Under the pieces are notes generated by a model that was given only the letters and a program-made list of their open reading frames with translations, had not been told where the DNA came from and made no database searches. Below, piece by piece: positions 1 to 5,856 of a stretch of 6,096 nucleotides of DNA. The stretch comes from Propionibacteriaceae bacterium (GTDB lineage Bacteria; Actinomycetota; Actinomycetes; Propionibacteriales; Propionibacteriaceae). Made by a program: the position numbers and the translations under genes. Every line of letters begins with the position of its first letter. The stretch's first letter is position 1. The DNA is taken from assembly GCA_027353565.1 (NCBI GenBank), contig DAIEHO010000288.1, positions 1 to 6,096 of the forward strand. Direction: 5' to 3'.

Positions 1-42
1 CGCTGACCCACGACACCATTCCCTGACACAGAGAGACATCCC

Positions 43-975
43 ATGGCCTACTACAAGGACGCGACCGCACTGATCGGCCGCACCCCGCTCGTCAAGATCA
101 ACCGTCTGTACGGAGACTCGCAGGCGATCGTGCTGGCGAAGCTCGAGTACTACAACCCGGCCTCCAGCGTGAAGGACCGGATCGGCGTCTCGATCATCGA
201 CGCCGCTGAGGCTGACGGCACGCTCAAGCCCGGCGGCACGATCGTCGAGGGCACGTCCGGCAACACCGGCATCGCGCTCGCATGGGTGGCGGCAGCCCGT
301 GGCTACAAGTCGATCATCGTGCTGCCGGAGAGCTTCTCGAAGGAGCGCCGTGCTCTCCTGCGGGCGTTCGGTGCCGAGCTCATCCTGACCCCGGCCGCCG
401 AGGGCGTCCCCGGCGCCAACGCCCGTGCCAAGGAGATCGTGGCGAACACCCCGGGCGCAGTGCTGGCCAGCCAGTTCACCAACCCTGCGAACGTGGCGAT
501 CCACAAGGCCACCACCGCCGAGGAGATCTGGACGGACACGGAGGGTGAGGTCGACTTCTTCGTCGCGGGCGTGGGTACCGGCGGCACGATCACCGGCGTC
601 GGCCAGGTGCTCAAGGAGCGTCGTCCGGGCGTGACGATCGTCGCCGTGGAGTCGGCCGAGTCGGCCGTCCTGTCGGGCGAGCCGAAGGGGCCGCACAAGA
701 TCCAGGGCATCAGCGCGGGCTTCATCCCCGAGATCCTGGACACCGGCCTCATCGACCGGATCATCAAGGTGACCTCCGACGACGCGCTGGTCTGGGCCCG
801 TCGTGCGGCCAGGGAAGAGGGCCTGCTGGTCGGGATCTCGTCGGGTGCGGCGCTACGTGCGGCCGGTGAGCTTGCGGCCGATCCTGCCAATGCGGGCAAG
901 ACGATCGTGGTCGTCATCCCGTCCTGGGGTGAGCGCTACTTGTCCACCCCCCTGTACGCGGATCTGCTCGACTGA
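43..975 (+). CDS. cysK: Cysteine synthase A (O-acetylserine sulfhydrylase), PLP-dependent
   Basis: This cytoplasmic enzyme makes L-cysteine from O-acetyl-L-serine and sulfide, the last step of sulfur assimilation. The 310-aa length is the usual CysK size. The PLP-binding lysine is K44 in S-S-V-K-D-R. The substrate loop T-S-G-N-T-G is at 71-76, the PLP phosphate loop G-T-G-G-T at 178-182, the H-K-I-Q-G-I motif at 218-223, and G-I-S-S-G at 264-268 holds the serine near the pyridine nitrogen. The C-terminus ends [10 protein letters not shown], where most relatives have Phe in place of W295. The ATG is preceded by a modest purine-rich stretch (AGAGAG, 30-35) about 7 nt upstream; no other start fits the family N-terminus. 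The promoter probably lies left of the window. No cysE (serine acetyltransferase) follows, although that pairing is common in bacteria. Cystathionine beta-synthase and CysM are less likely because the length and motifs are CysK-type. Confidence 0.96.
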   Translation: MAYYKDATALIGRTPLVKINRLYGDSQAIVLAKLEYYNPASSVKDRIGVSIIDAAEADGTLKPGGTIVEGTSGNTGIALAWVAAARGYKSIIVLPESFSKERRALLRAFGAELILTPAAEGVPGANARAKEIVANTPGAVLASQFTNPANVAIHKATTAEEIWTDTEGEVDFFVAGVGTGGTITGVGQVLKERRPGVTIVAVESAESAVLSGEPKGPHKIQGISAGFIPEILDTGLIDRIIKVTSDDALVWARRAAREEGLLVGISSGAALRAAGELAADPANAGKTIVVVIPSWGERYLSTPLYADLLD

Positions 976-993
976 GCGTCGTCCGGTACCGTT

Positions 994-1023
994 AGCCCCG
1001 GAACCGCCATCGGTTCCGGGGCT
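994..1023 (+). terminator. Perfect 13-bp hairpin terminator after cysK
   Basis: The arm AGCCCCGGAACCG (994-1006) and its exact reverse complement CGGTTCCGGGGCT (1011-1023) enclose a CCAT loop. The hairpin starts 18 nt after the cysK stop. No T-tract follows, which is common for actinobacterial stem-only terminators. It probably ends the cysK transcript and insulates the downstream LCP gene. Confidence 0.85.
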
Positions 1024-1066
1024 CCGAGCTGTACGGGCCCGACGCCCAGTCATGGGCGAATCACAG

Positions 1067-1094
1067 CCGACACACAGCAAGAGCACCGTAGGCT
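1067..1094 (+). promoter_or_regulatory. Possible promoter of the LCP gene
   Basis: A -10-like hexamer TAGGCT (1089-1094, TAnnnT type) lies 16 nt after CCGACA (1067-1072), which matches 4 of 6 bases of the TTGACA -35 consensus. This predicts a start near 1101 and a leader of about 36 nt containing the Shine-Dalgarno GGAGGTG (1128-1134). The position downstream of the cysK terminator makes a promoter here necessary, but the exact hexamers are inferred. Confidence 0.35.
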
Positions 1095-1136
1095 TGACCG
1101 CCTAGGTGTGCTGGGTGTTCCGCGTATGGAGGTGCG

Positions 1137-2273
1137 ATGTCGGACGAGTCTGGGCAGTTCTCCCCGTTCGGGGCTGTCGGGCCCGAGGGTGACCCGGTTG
1201 GCAGCCCTGGTGGAGGCAGACCGAGGCGAGCCCATCAGGGCGTCCGCTGGGGCCGCATCGCGATCGTCACCATCGCGGTGCTGTTCGCGACCATGGCGGC
1301 GGCGGTCGGCTACTTCGGGGTCAAGCTCAACAACTCGGTCACCAGCATCTCGCGGGCGCCATCGGCCATGCCGACCGGCAGCCGGCCTCCGTCCGTGGTG
1401 AACAACAACACCACGTACACGGCGATGAACATCCTGCTGATCGGCTCTGACAGCCGCGGTACCGACACCGGCCGCAGCGACACGTTCATCATCCTTCACA
1501 TCTCCGCCGACCGTAAGTCGGTCTATCTCGTGTCCTTCCCGCGTGACATGTGGGTGACGATCCCCGGGAACGGGAAGGCCAAGATCAACGCCGGCTACTC
1601 GTGGGGTGGTTCGGCTTTGGCGGTGTCGACGATCGAGGCGCTCACCGGCGCACGGATCGACCACGTCGTGGTCACGGACTTCACCGACTTCGTCAAGCTC
1701 GTCGACCAGATCGGCCCGGTCACCGTCGACAACCCGGTGGGTTCGGTCGCGGTGGACGACCGGGGCGTGAAGTACCAGTTCCCGAAGGGGCCGCTGGTCA
1801 TCACCGACGGCTACATGGCGCTGGCGTTCTCGCGTCAGCGCGAGGAGCTCCCGAACGGCGACCTCGACCGTACGCTGCGCCAGAGGGCGTTCCTCAAGGC
1901 GATCGCGCTCAAGATCGGTACGCCTGACGTGCTCGCGAACCCGGTCAAGCTGAACGCCGTCATCGCGACGATCGGCCAGTACGTGACGGTCGACGCCGGG
2001 ATGACGAACAACGTGATCTACTCGCTCGCCCTGTCCATGGCAGGCATCACGAGCCCGAGCCAGATCCACATGATCCAGGCTCCGATCCTCGGGTTCGCGA
2101 CGGTCCAGGGGCAGTCGACCGACGTCGTGGACGTCGCCGGCAACACCGCGCTCGGCAAGGCACTGCAGACCGACACGATGGCCGCGTTCGTGGCCTCCCA
2201 TCCGACCACCGAGTACGGCTACACACCCACGCCGGCGCCCTCCACGGCGCAGGCATCGGGGACCAAGAAGTAG
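1137..2273 (+). CDS. LCP-family (LytR-CpsA-Psr) cell-wall glycopolymer ligase
   Basis: LCP proteins transfer glycopolymers (teichoic acid, arabinogalactan or capsule, by organism) from a polyprenyl-phosphate carrier to peptidoglycan on the outer face of the membrane. This 378-aa protein has a cytoplasmic Gly/Pro-rich N-terminus (1-38), one transmembrane helix (about 40-60), and an extracellular LCP domain (about 95-260). Conserved segments are N-I-L-L-I-G-S-D-S-R (98-107), R-S-D-T (113-116), S-F-P-R-D (133-137), K-I-N-A (149-152) and D-R-T-L-R-Q (244-249), which supply the acidic metal ligands and pyrophosphate-binding arginines of the family. No separate LytR_C domain follows; a Thr/Pro/Ala-rich tail (356-378) ends the protein. 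The ATG has a strong Shine-Dalgarno, GGAGGTG (1128-1134), at rather short spacing. It appears monocistronic, between a terminator and a candidate hairpin. The polymer it attaches cannot be told from the sequence. Older annotations often call such genes 'transcriptional regulator LytR', which is misleading. Confidence 0.93.
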   Translation: MSDESGQFSPFGAVGPEGDPVGSPGGGRPRRAHQGVRWGRIAIVTIAVLFATMAAAVGYFGVKLNNSVTSISRAPSAMPTGSRPPSVVNNNTTYTAMNILLIGSDSRGTDTGRSDTFIILHISADRKSVYLVSFPRDMWVTIPGNGKAKINAGYSWGGSALAVSTIEALTGARIDHVVVTDFTDFVKLVDQIGPVTVDNPVGSVAVDDRGVKYQFPKGPLVITDGYMALAFSRQREELPNGDLDRTLRQRAFLKAIALKIGTPDVLANPVKLNAVIATIGQYVTVDAGMTNNVIYSLALSMAGITSPSQIHMIQAPILGFATVQGQSTDVVDVAGNTALGKALQTDTMAAFVASHPTTEYGYTPTPAPSTAQASGTKK

Positions 2274-2289
2274 ACCCAGCCCTCGGACG

Positions 2290-2319
2290 GTCGGTTCACG
2301 CGGTCGCACGTGGACTGAC
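2290..2319 (+). terminator. Candidate hairpin terminator after the LCP gene
   Basis: GTCGGTTCACG (2290-2300) can pair with CGTGGACTGAC (2309-2319) as an 11-bp stem with two G-U wobbles and an 8-nt loop, starting 16 nt after the LCP stop. No T-tract follows. It is weaker than the cysK hairpin but well placed. Confidence 0.5.
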
Positions 2320-2425
2320 GGCACCCGGACGCATCTGTGCGGCGGGACGCTTGCGCGCGGCATCTGACATGTTCGCCTCGTCCGCAGCGTGATACCAACA
2401 TCCTTCAACCAACGGGGGGTAGCGC

Positions 2426-2440
2426 CAGTGCCTGTCACTG
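2426..2440. promoter_or_regulatory. Small inverted repeat over the regulator promoter (possible operator)
   Basis: CAGTG (2426-2430) and CACTG (2436-2440) form a 5-bp inverted repeat with a 5-nt spacer, overlapping the proposed -35 of the XRE gene. A further CACTG lies at 2449-2453. XRE regulators often repress their own promoter, so this is a candidate binding site. The arms are short and could occur by chance. Confidence 0.25.
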
Positions 2441-2461
2441 CGCCGAACCACTGACTAGGTT
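2432..2461 (+). promoter_or_regulatory. Probable leaderless promoter of the XRE regulator gene
   Basis: CTGTCA (2432-2437, 4 of 6 matches to TTGACA) is separated by 18 nt from TAGGTT (2456-2461, TAnnnT). Six nucleotides later comes the ATG at 2468, so the predicted transcription start is the A of the start codon. No Shine-Dalgarno precedes the ATG. This matches the leaderless architecture common in actinobacteria. Confidence 0.55.
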
Positions 2462-2467
2462 CAACCC

Positions 2468-3334
2468 ATGGATGTCAGGAAGGATGCCGCGGAGTTCCTC
2501 CGCACGCGCAGGTCACGCCTCTCCCCCGAGGACGCGGGGCTTCCCGCCTGGGGAGGGAACCGTCGTGTGAAGGGCCTGCGCCGCGAAGAGGTCGCCATGC
2601 TCGCCGGCGTGAGTGTCGAGTACTACGTACGGCTCGAGCGCGGCAACCTCGGCGGTGCCTCGCAGTCGGTTCTCGACGCCGTCGCCAACGCGCTCCACCT
2701 CGACGAGGCCGAGCGGGCTCACCTGCACGACCTGGCTCGGACCTCGTCCACGAAGGTGGGCTCGGGCCGCCAGACCCGCCCGACCGTACGACCCCCGGTG
2801 CAGTGGCTGCTCGACTCGATGACCGACACCGCCGCGTACGTGCGGAACGCGCGGATCGACATCCTCGCCGCGAACACGCTCGGCCGCGCCCTGTACGCAC
2901 CGGTGTTCGAGATGCCCGGCCGGCCCAACGTGGCGCGGTTCGTGTTCCTCGACCCCCGCTCGCAGGACTTCTTCGTCGAGTGGCCGAAGGTGGCCGCCGA
3001 GTCGGCCGCCCTGCTGCGGACGCTGGCCGGCGAGAACCCGTACGACCAGGGCCTCACCGCGCTCGTCGGGGAGCTCTCGACCCGCAGCGAGACGTTCCGT
3101 ACGTTGTGGGCCGCACACGACGTGAGACAGCACCGGACGGGCGTCAAGCGCTTCCAGCACCCGCTCGTCGGGGAGATGACCCTGGCGTACGAGTCGATGG
3201 AGATCACGGCCGACCAGGGGCTCCGCCTCAATGCGTACGTCGCCGAGCCGGGCAGCCCGTCCGCGGAGGCGTTCAACCTGCTCGCCAGCTGGTCCAGTGC
3301 GCCCGCGTCAGACCTCATCAGCGCCGCCGATTGA
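2468..3334 (+). CDS. XRE-family transcription regulator with MmyB-like ligand-binding domain
   Basis: This is a 288-aa DNA-binding regulator. An N-terminal helix-turn-helix (about 6-90) carries the hallmark segment at 34-59, V-K-G-L-R-R-E-E-V-A, then L-A-G-V-S and Y-Y-V-R-L-E-R-G. A linker (91-107) leads to an MmyB-like domain (about 108-275), a PAS-like fold that in characterised relatives binds fatty-acid-type ligands. Its typical C-terminal block H-P-L-V-G-E-M is at 231-237, with Y-E-S-M-E just after. The family is named after MmyB, a regulator from the Streptomyces methylenomycin cluster. The ATG at 2468 fits both the family N-terminus and the leaderless promoter. The gene lies 120 bp upstream of, and codirectional with, an MFS exporter gene, its most obvious candidate target; many family members regulate adjacent genes. 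The ligand and the sign of regulation are unknown. Confidence 0.93.
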   Translation: MDVRKDAAEFLRTRRSRLSPEDAGLPAWGGNRRVKGLRREEVAMLAGVSVEYYVRLERGNLGGASQSVLDAVANALHLDEAERAHLHDLARTSSTKVGSGRQTRPTVRPPVQWLLDSMTDTAAYVRNARIDILAANTLGRALYAPVFEMPGRPNVARFVFLDPRSQDFFVEWPKVAAESAALLRTLAGENPYDQGLTALVGELSTRSETFRTLWAAHDVRQHRTGVKRFQHPLVGEMTLAYESMEITADQGLRLNAYVAEPGSPSAEAFNLLASWSSAPASDLISAAD

Positions 3335-3381
3335 CACTGTCGGCAGACCTGGCAGACCTGGCGGACCCGTCCGCGGAGGCG
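3256..3381. repeat. 16-bp direct repeat pair, 110 bp apart
   Basis: The 16-mer CCCGTCCGCGGAGGCG occurs at 3256-3271, inside the regulator gene (codons for P-S-A-E-A), and again exactly at 3366-3381 in the intergenic region. The core TCCGCGGA is itself palindromic. The flanks do not match, so this is not an obvious longer duplication. In a GC-rich genome it may be coincidence or a remnant of a local duplication. Confidence 0.6.
3342..3368. repeat. Three 9-bp tandem units after the regulator gene
   Basis: GGCAGACCT (3342-3350) is repeated exactly at 3351-3359, with a degenerate third copy GGCGGACCC at 3360-3368. The array begins 7 nt after the regulator stop codon. The unit length is a multiple of three, and one frame reads A-D-L repeatedly, but that frame has no start of its own here. 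No function is evident. Confidence 0.7.
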
Positions 3382-3418
3382 AGGGACGAAGTCCACTGAG
3401 ACGACTGGGGGCGGACCA

Positions 3419-3448
3419 CTGAGCGAACGAGCGAGTGAGCGGTACCTT
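3419..3448 (+). promoter_or_regulatory. Probable leaderless promoter of the MFS exporter gene
   Basis: TACCTT (3443-3448, TAnnnT) is followed by exactly 6 nt and then the GTG start at 3455, placing the predicted transcription start on the first base of the start codon. A weak -35, CTGAGC (3419-3424, 3 of 6), lies 18 nt upstream. Both spacings equal those of the regulator promoter. No Shine-Dalgarno is close to the GTG, which supports leaderless translation. Confidence 0.5.
3421..3440. repeat. Imperfect tetranucleotide array (five 4-bp units)
   Basis: Units GAGC, GAAC, GAGC, GAGT, GAGC run head to tail between the proposed -35 and -10 of the exporter promoter, overlapping the end of the -35. 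The copies are imperfect, which lowers the expected slippage rate. Confidence 0.7.
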
Positions 3449-3454
3449 CCTGAC

Positions 3455-5104
3455 GTGAGCCAGGACAGCGCGGCCGACCCGACTCGCGTCGTCGCGCACG
3501 CGAAGGGGTCGTCCGGACCGCTGTCGCCGTTCCGTACGCCCGGCTTCGGGTGGCTGTGGCTCGGCGTCGTGATGAGCAGCGTCGGGTTCTGGGCGCAGAA
3601 CGTCGGGGCCCAGTGGCTGTTCATCAGCGACCCCAACGCAGCCACGATCGTGAGCCTCGTGCAGACCGCCGGCACCCTGCCGATGGTCCTGTTCTCCCTT
3701 GCCGCAGGCGTGTTGTCGGACGCCTTCGACCGTCGCCGGCTGCTCATCTGGGTGCAGCTGTACTTCGCCACAGCCGCCACCTTGCTGTCCGTGCTCACAG
3801 GGCTGCGCCTCGTACCGCCCTCGCTGCTGCTCGCGTTCACGTTCGCCATCGGCGTGGGGATGGCCCTGCAGGTGTCCACCTGGCAGCCGATGATCACCGA
3901 GCTCGTCCCGCGCACCCAGATCGCGGCGGCCATCCGCCTCGACATGGTCAGCGTCAACGTGTCGCGGGCGATCGGCCCCGCGATCGCCGGCGCAGTCATC
4001 GCGCTGTGGGGCGTCCCGCCCGTGTTCGCGATCAACGCCGCCTGCACGTTGTTCCTCGTCGTCGCGCTCGTCCGCTGGCGGCGGCCGGCGGCCGTCATCG
4101 CGAGGACCCGCGAGCGGTTCATCCCCGCGCTGCGCACCGGCGGCCGCTACGTCCGCAACGAGCCGGTCGTACGGCTGATCCTGTTCCGGCTCGCGGTGTT
4201 CGCGGCGCCCGCCACGGCGATGTGGGCGCTGCTGCCGCTGATCGCGAACCGGAAGCTCGGGCTGGCCGCCGACGGGTACGGGCTGCTGTTCACCGCGCTC
4301 GGGGTCGGTGCGATCACCGCCGCGTTCAGCATGGGCCGGATCAGCCGGTACGTGTCGGCGAAGAACGTGCTGAGCATCACCGGTGTCGTGTACGGCGTCG
4401 CGTTCGCGCTCACCATGGTCGTCCCGGGGCTCGTCCCGGCGCTTCCGCTGTTGTTCGTCCTCGGGTTCTGGTGGACGGCCACCGCAGCCACACTCAACGC
4501 GGAGCTCCAGCTGTACCTGCCGAGCTGGGTGCGGGCGCGGGCGGTCGCCGTGTACATGATGACGTTCAGCGGTGCGCAGGCCCTCGCGTCCCCGGTGTGG
4601 GGCCTCATCGCGCAGCACGTCAGCCTCGAGGCGTCCGTCGGCATCGCCTCCGCGCTGGTCGGGCTCGGCGGGGTGGTCGGCTTCTTCTGGACGTTCCCGG
4701 AGAGCGGCCACCTGGACCGCAGCCCCGTCTCATACTGGGCGGAGGCCCGGCTGACCGGGGAGCCGGAACCGGACGCCGGGCCGGTACAGGTGATGATCGA
4801 GTACGTCGTCCCGCCGGAGAACGTCGCCGCGTGGCTGGTGGCGATGGAGGAGATGCGCCGCTCCCGTGCCCGCAGCGGCGCGACCCGCTGGGAGCTGTAC
4901 CGGATGGGCGAGCGCCCGAACACGTACGTCGAGATCTTCATGGTCTCCTCCTGGTCGGAGCACCTGCATCAGCACGAGGTTCGGCTGACCGCGGAGGACC
5001 AGGCGATCGAGGAACGGGCACACTCATACGTGACAGGTCCGGTCGATGCTCTTCATCTCCTCCCCGCTGTGGGGCCGGCCGCGGCGGGCGAGGGCGAGGG
5101 GTGA
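3455..5104 (+). CDS. MFS exporter (MFS_3/EntS-like) with C-terminal ABM-like domain
   Basis: This is a 549-aa inner-membrane transporter of the major facilitator superfamily, MFS_3 subgroup, which includes the enterobactin exporter EntS. Hydrophobic helices run from about residue 32 to 413. The signature loop between helices 2 and 3 is G-V-L-S-D-A-F-D-R-R-R (85-95). A second hallmark, R-A-I-G-P-A-I-A-G-A (171-180), is typical of this subgroup. After the last helix a soluble domain (about 443-537) resembles antibiotic-biosynthesis-monooxygenase (ABM) folds, with R-S-R-A-R-S-G-A-T-R-W (469-479), W500 and H503. This two-part architecture recurs in MFS_3 proteins and is not a new fusion. GTG was chosen as start because a leaderless -10 sits 6 nt upstream and the N-terminus (S-P-F-R-T-P-G-F, 24-31) is family-like. 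The stop overlaps a possible GTG start of the next gene. The substrate is unknown; siderophore or drug export is only an inference from relatives. Confidence 0.92.
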   Translation: MSQDSAADPTRVVAHAKGSSGPLSPFRTPGFGWLWLGVVMSSVGFWAQNVGAQWLFISDPNAATIVSLVQTAGTLPMVLFSLAAGVLSDAFDRRRLLIWVQLYFATAATLLSVLTGLRLVPPSLLLAFTFAIGVGMALQVSTWQPMITELVPRTQIAAAIRLDMVSVNVSRAIGPAIAGAVIALWGVPPVFAINAACTLFLVVALVRWRRPAAVIARTRERFIPALRTGGRYVRNEPVVRLILFRLAVFAAPATAMWALLPLIANRKLGLAADGYGLLFTALGVGAITAAFSMGRISRYVSAKNVLSITGVVYGVAFALTMVVPGLVPALPLLFVLGFWWTATAATLNAELQLYLPSWVRARAVAVYMMTFSGAQALASPVWGLIAQHVSLEASVGIASALVGLGGVVGFFWTFPESGHLDRSPVSYWAEARLTGEPEPDAGPVQVMIEYVVPPENVAAWLVAMEEMRRSRARSGATRWELYRMGERPNTYVEIFMVSSWSEHLHQHEVRLTAEDQAIEERAHSYVTGPVDALHLLPAVGPAAAGEGEG

Positions 5105-5106
5105 GG
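5090..5106 (+). promoter_or_regulatory. Ribosome-binding region of the hemolysin III gene, inside the exporter tail
   Basis: The last exporter codons (Gly-Glu-Gly-Glu-Gly) supply GAGGG at 5090-5094 and 5096-5100, and the exporter stop region supplies GTGAGG (5101-5106). The first GAGGG is 6 nt from a GTG at 5101; GTGAGG is 6 nt from the ATG at 5113. Either start would be translationally coupled to the exporter. Confidence 0.6.
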
Positions 5107-5112
5107 CAGTCA

Positions 5113-5796
5113 ATGGAAGACGTACCACGAAGTCGGGATGGCAGCATCCACGTCACCGATGAACGGTTCAACGCAGCGTCGCACCTTGCCGCCGCGTGTT
5201 TCGCGCTCGTCGGAACCGGTCTGCTCGTCGCACAGGCGAGCGCTCAGGGGGACCCGTGGAAGACCGTGGGGCTGAGCGTCTACGGCCTGTCGCTCATCGT
5301 CCTGTTCACCGCCAGCGCGTTGCACCACGGCATCGACCGCGGCCCCCGTGTCAACGAGATCCTGCGCACGATCGACTACGACTCGGTGTTCCTGCTCATC
5401 TCCGGGACGGCGACACCCCTGGTCCTCGTGCTGTTCCGCAACGTGTACGGGTGGACGGTGCTCGGCGGGGTCTGGGTGATCTCGGTGCTGGGCATCGTGC
5501 TGCGTTCGGTGTGGACCAGGGTGCCGAAGTGGGTCACCAACACCTTGTACATCACGCTCGGCTGGATCGCGGCCCTGCTGGCGGGCGTCGCGGCCAGCGT
5601 CCCCTGGCCGGCCCTTGTGCTCATGGCGGTGGGAGGCGTCCTCTACACGGTGGGCTTCAGCATCTACGTCGTCGAGAAGCCCAACCCCGTCCCCGGCGTG
5701 TTCGGCTTCCACGAGATCTGGCACGTGCTGGTCGTCCTGGCCGCGTTGCTTCACTACCTGCTGATCTACTTCTACGTCCTTCCGGCCTCCTCGTAG
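5113..5796 (+). CDS. Hemolysin III / YqfA-type seven-helix membrane protein (PAQR-like)
   Basis: This 227-aa integral membrane protein belongs to the HlyIII family, related to eukaryotic PAQR/adiponectin receptors, which are zinc-dependent membrane hydrolases. Seven hydrophobic segments lie at about 21-41, 52-72, 93-110, 113-130, 143-160, 168-186 and 203-222. The expected metal-site motifs are present: S68-x-x-x-H72 (S-A-L-H-H), D88 in R-T-I-D-Y-D followed by S-G-T-A-T-P (98-103), and H200-x-x-x-H204 in F-H-E-I-W-H. Most relatives read Asp-His where this one reads Asp-Tyr (88-89). ATG 5113 is chosen for its spacing to GTGAGG. An in-frame GTG at 5101 would add four residues and overlap the exporter stop by 4 nt. 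It is probably co-transcribed with the exporter. Despite the name, haemolysis is not established for most members, and the substrate is unknown. Confidence 0.92.
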   Translation: MEDVPRSRDGSIHVTDERFNAASHLAAACFALVGTGLLVAQASAQGDPWKTVGLSVYGLSLIVLFTASALHHGIDRGPRVNEILRTIDYDSVFLLISGTATPLVLVLFRNVYGWTVLGGVWVISVLGIVLRSVWTRVPKWVTNTLYITLGWIAALLAGVAASVPWPALVLMAVGGVLYTVGFSIYVVEKPNPVPGVFGFHEIWHVLVVLAALLHYLLIYFYVLPASS

Positions 5797-5824
5797 CCGG
5801 AGTCAGCGGCGTGAGGACGGTACG

Positions 5825-5856
5825 AGCCGTGGCCGCGCCCGTGGAGGGCGACGGCT
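5825..5856. terminator. Candidate bidirectional terminator between convergent genes
   Basis: AGCCGT (5825-5830) pairs with ACGGCT (5851-5856), and CGCCC (5836-5840) pairs with GGGCG (5846-5850). This gives a stacked 11-bp stem with a 5-nt bulge on the left side (5831-5835) and a 5-nt loop. It lies between convergent genes and includes two bases of the minus-strand stop codon. No clear T-tract is present on either strand. Confidence 0.5.

Noticed and set aside
1108..1401. Short plus-strand open frame starting just before the LCP gene
   Set aside because: It is out of frame with the LCP gene, has Ser/Arg-rich low-complexity translation, and lacks its own ribosome-binding site.
2364..2396. Second promoter upstream of the regulator (CTGACA with GATACC)
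   Set aside because: The spacing of 21 nt is too long, and the alternative -10 registers match poorly.
1050..2438. Long antisense open frame opposite the LCP gene
   Set aside because: The translation is Arg/Asp/Val/His-rich with no domain pattern. It mirrors the codon bias of the real gene on the other strand.
3331..3336. Perfect TTGACA hexamer overlapping the regulator stop codon as a -35 for the exporter
   Set aside because: At 16-19 nt downstream there is no TAnnnT-like -10, only the 9-bp repeat units. The leaderless promoter at 3419-3448 fits better.
3308..4711. Long antisense open frame opposite the exporter gene
   Set aside because: Low-complexity Arg/Glu/Gly/Asp composition, no recognisable motif, and it overlaps a well-supported transporter.
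3550..5796. A 748-codon open frame running through the exporter gene into the hemolysin III gene
   Set aside because: Only the last 227 codons look like protein. The upstream part is Arg/Ala/Pro-rich out-of-frame translation of the exporter gene, as expected at high GC.
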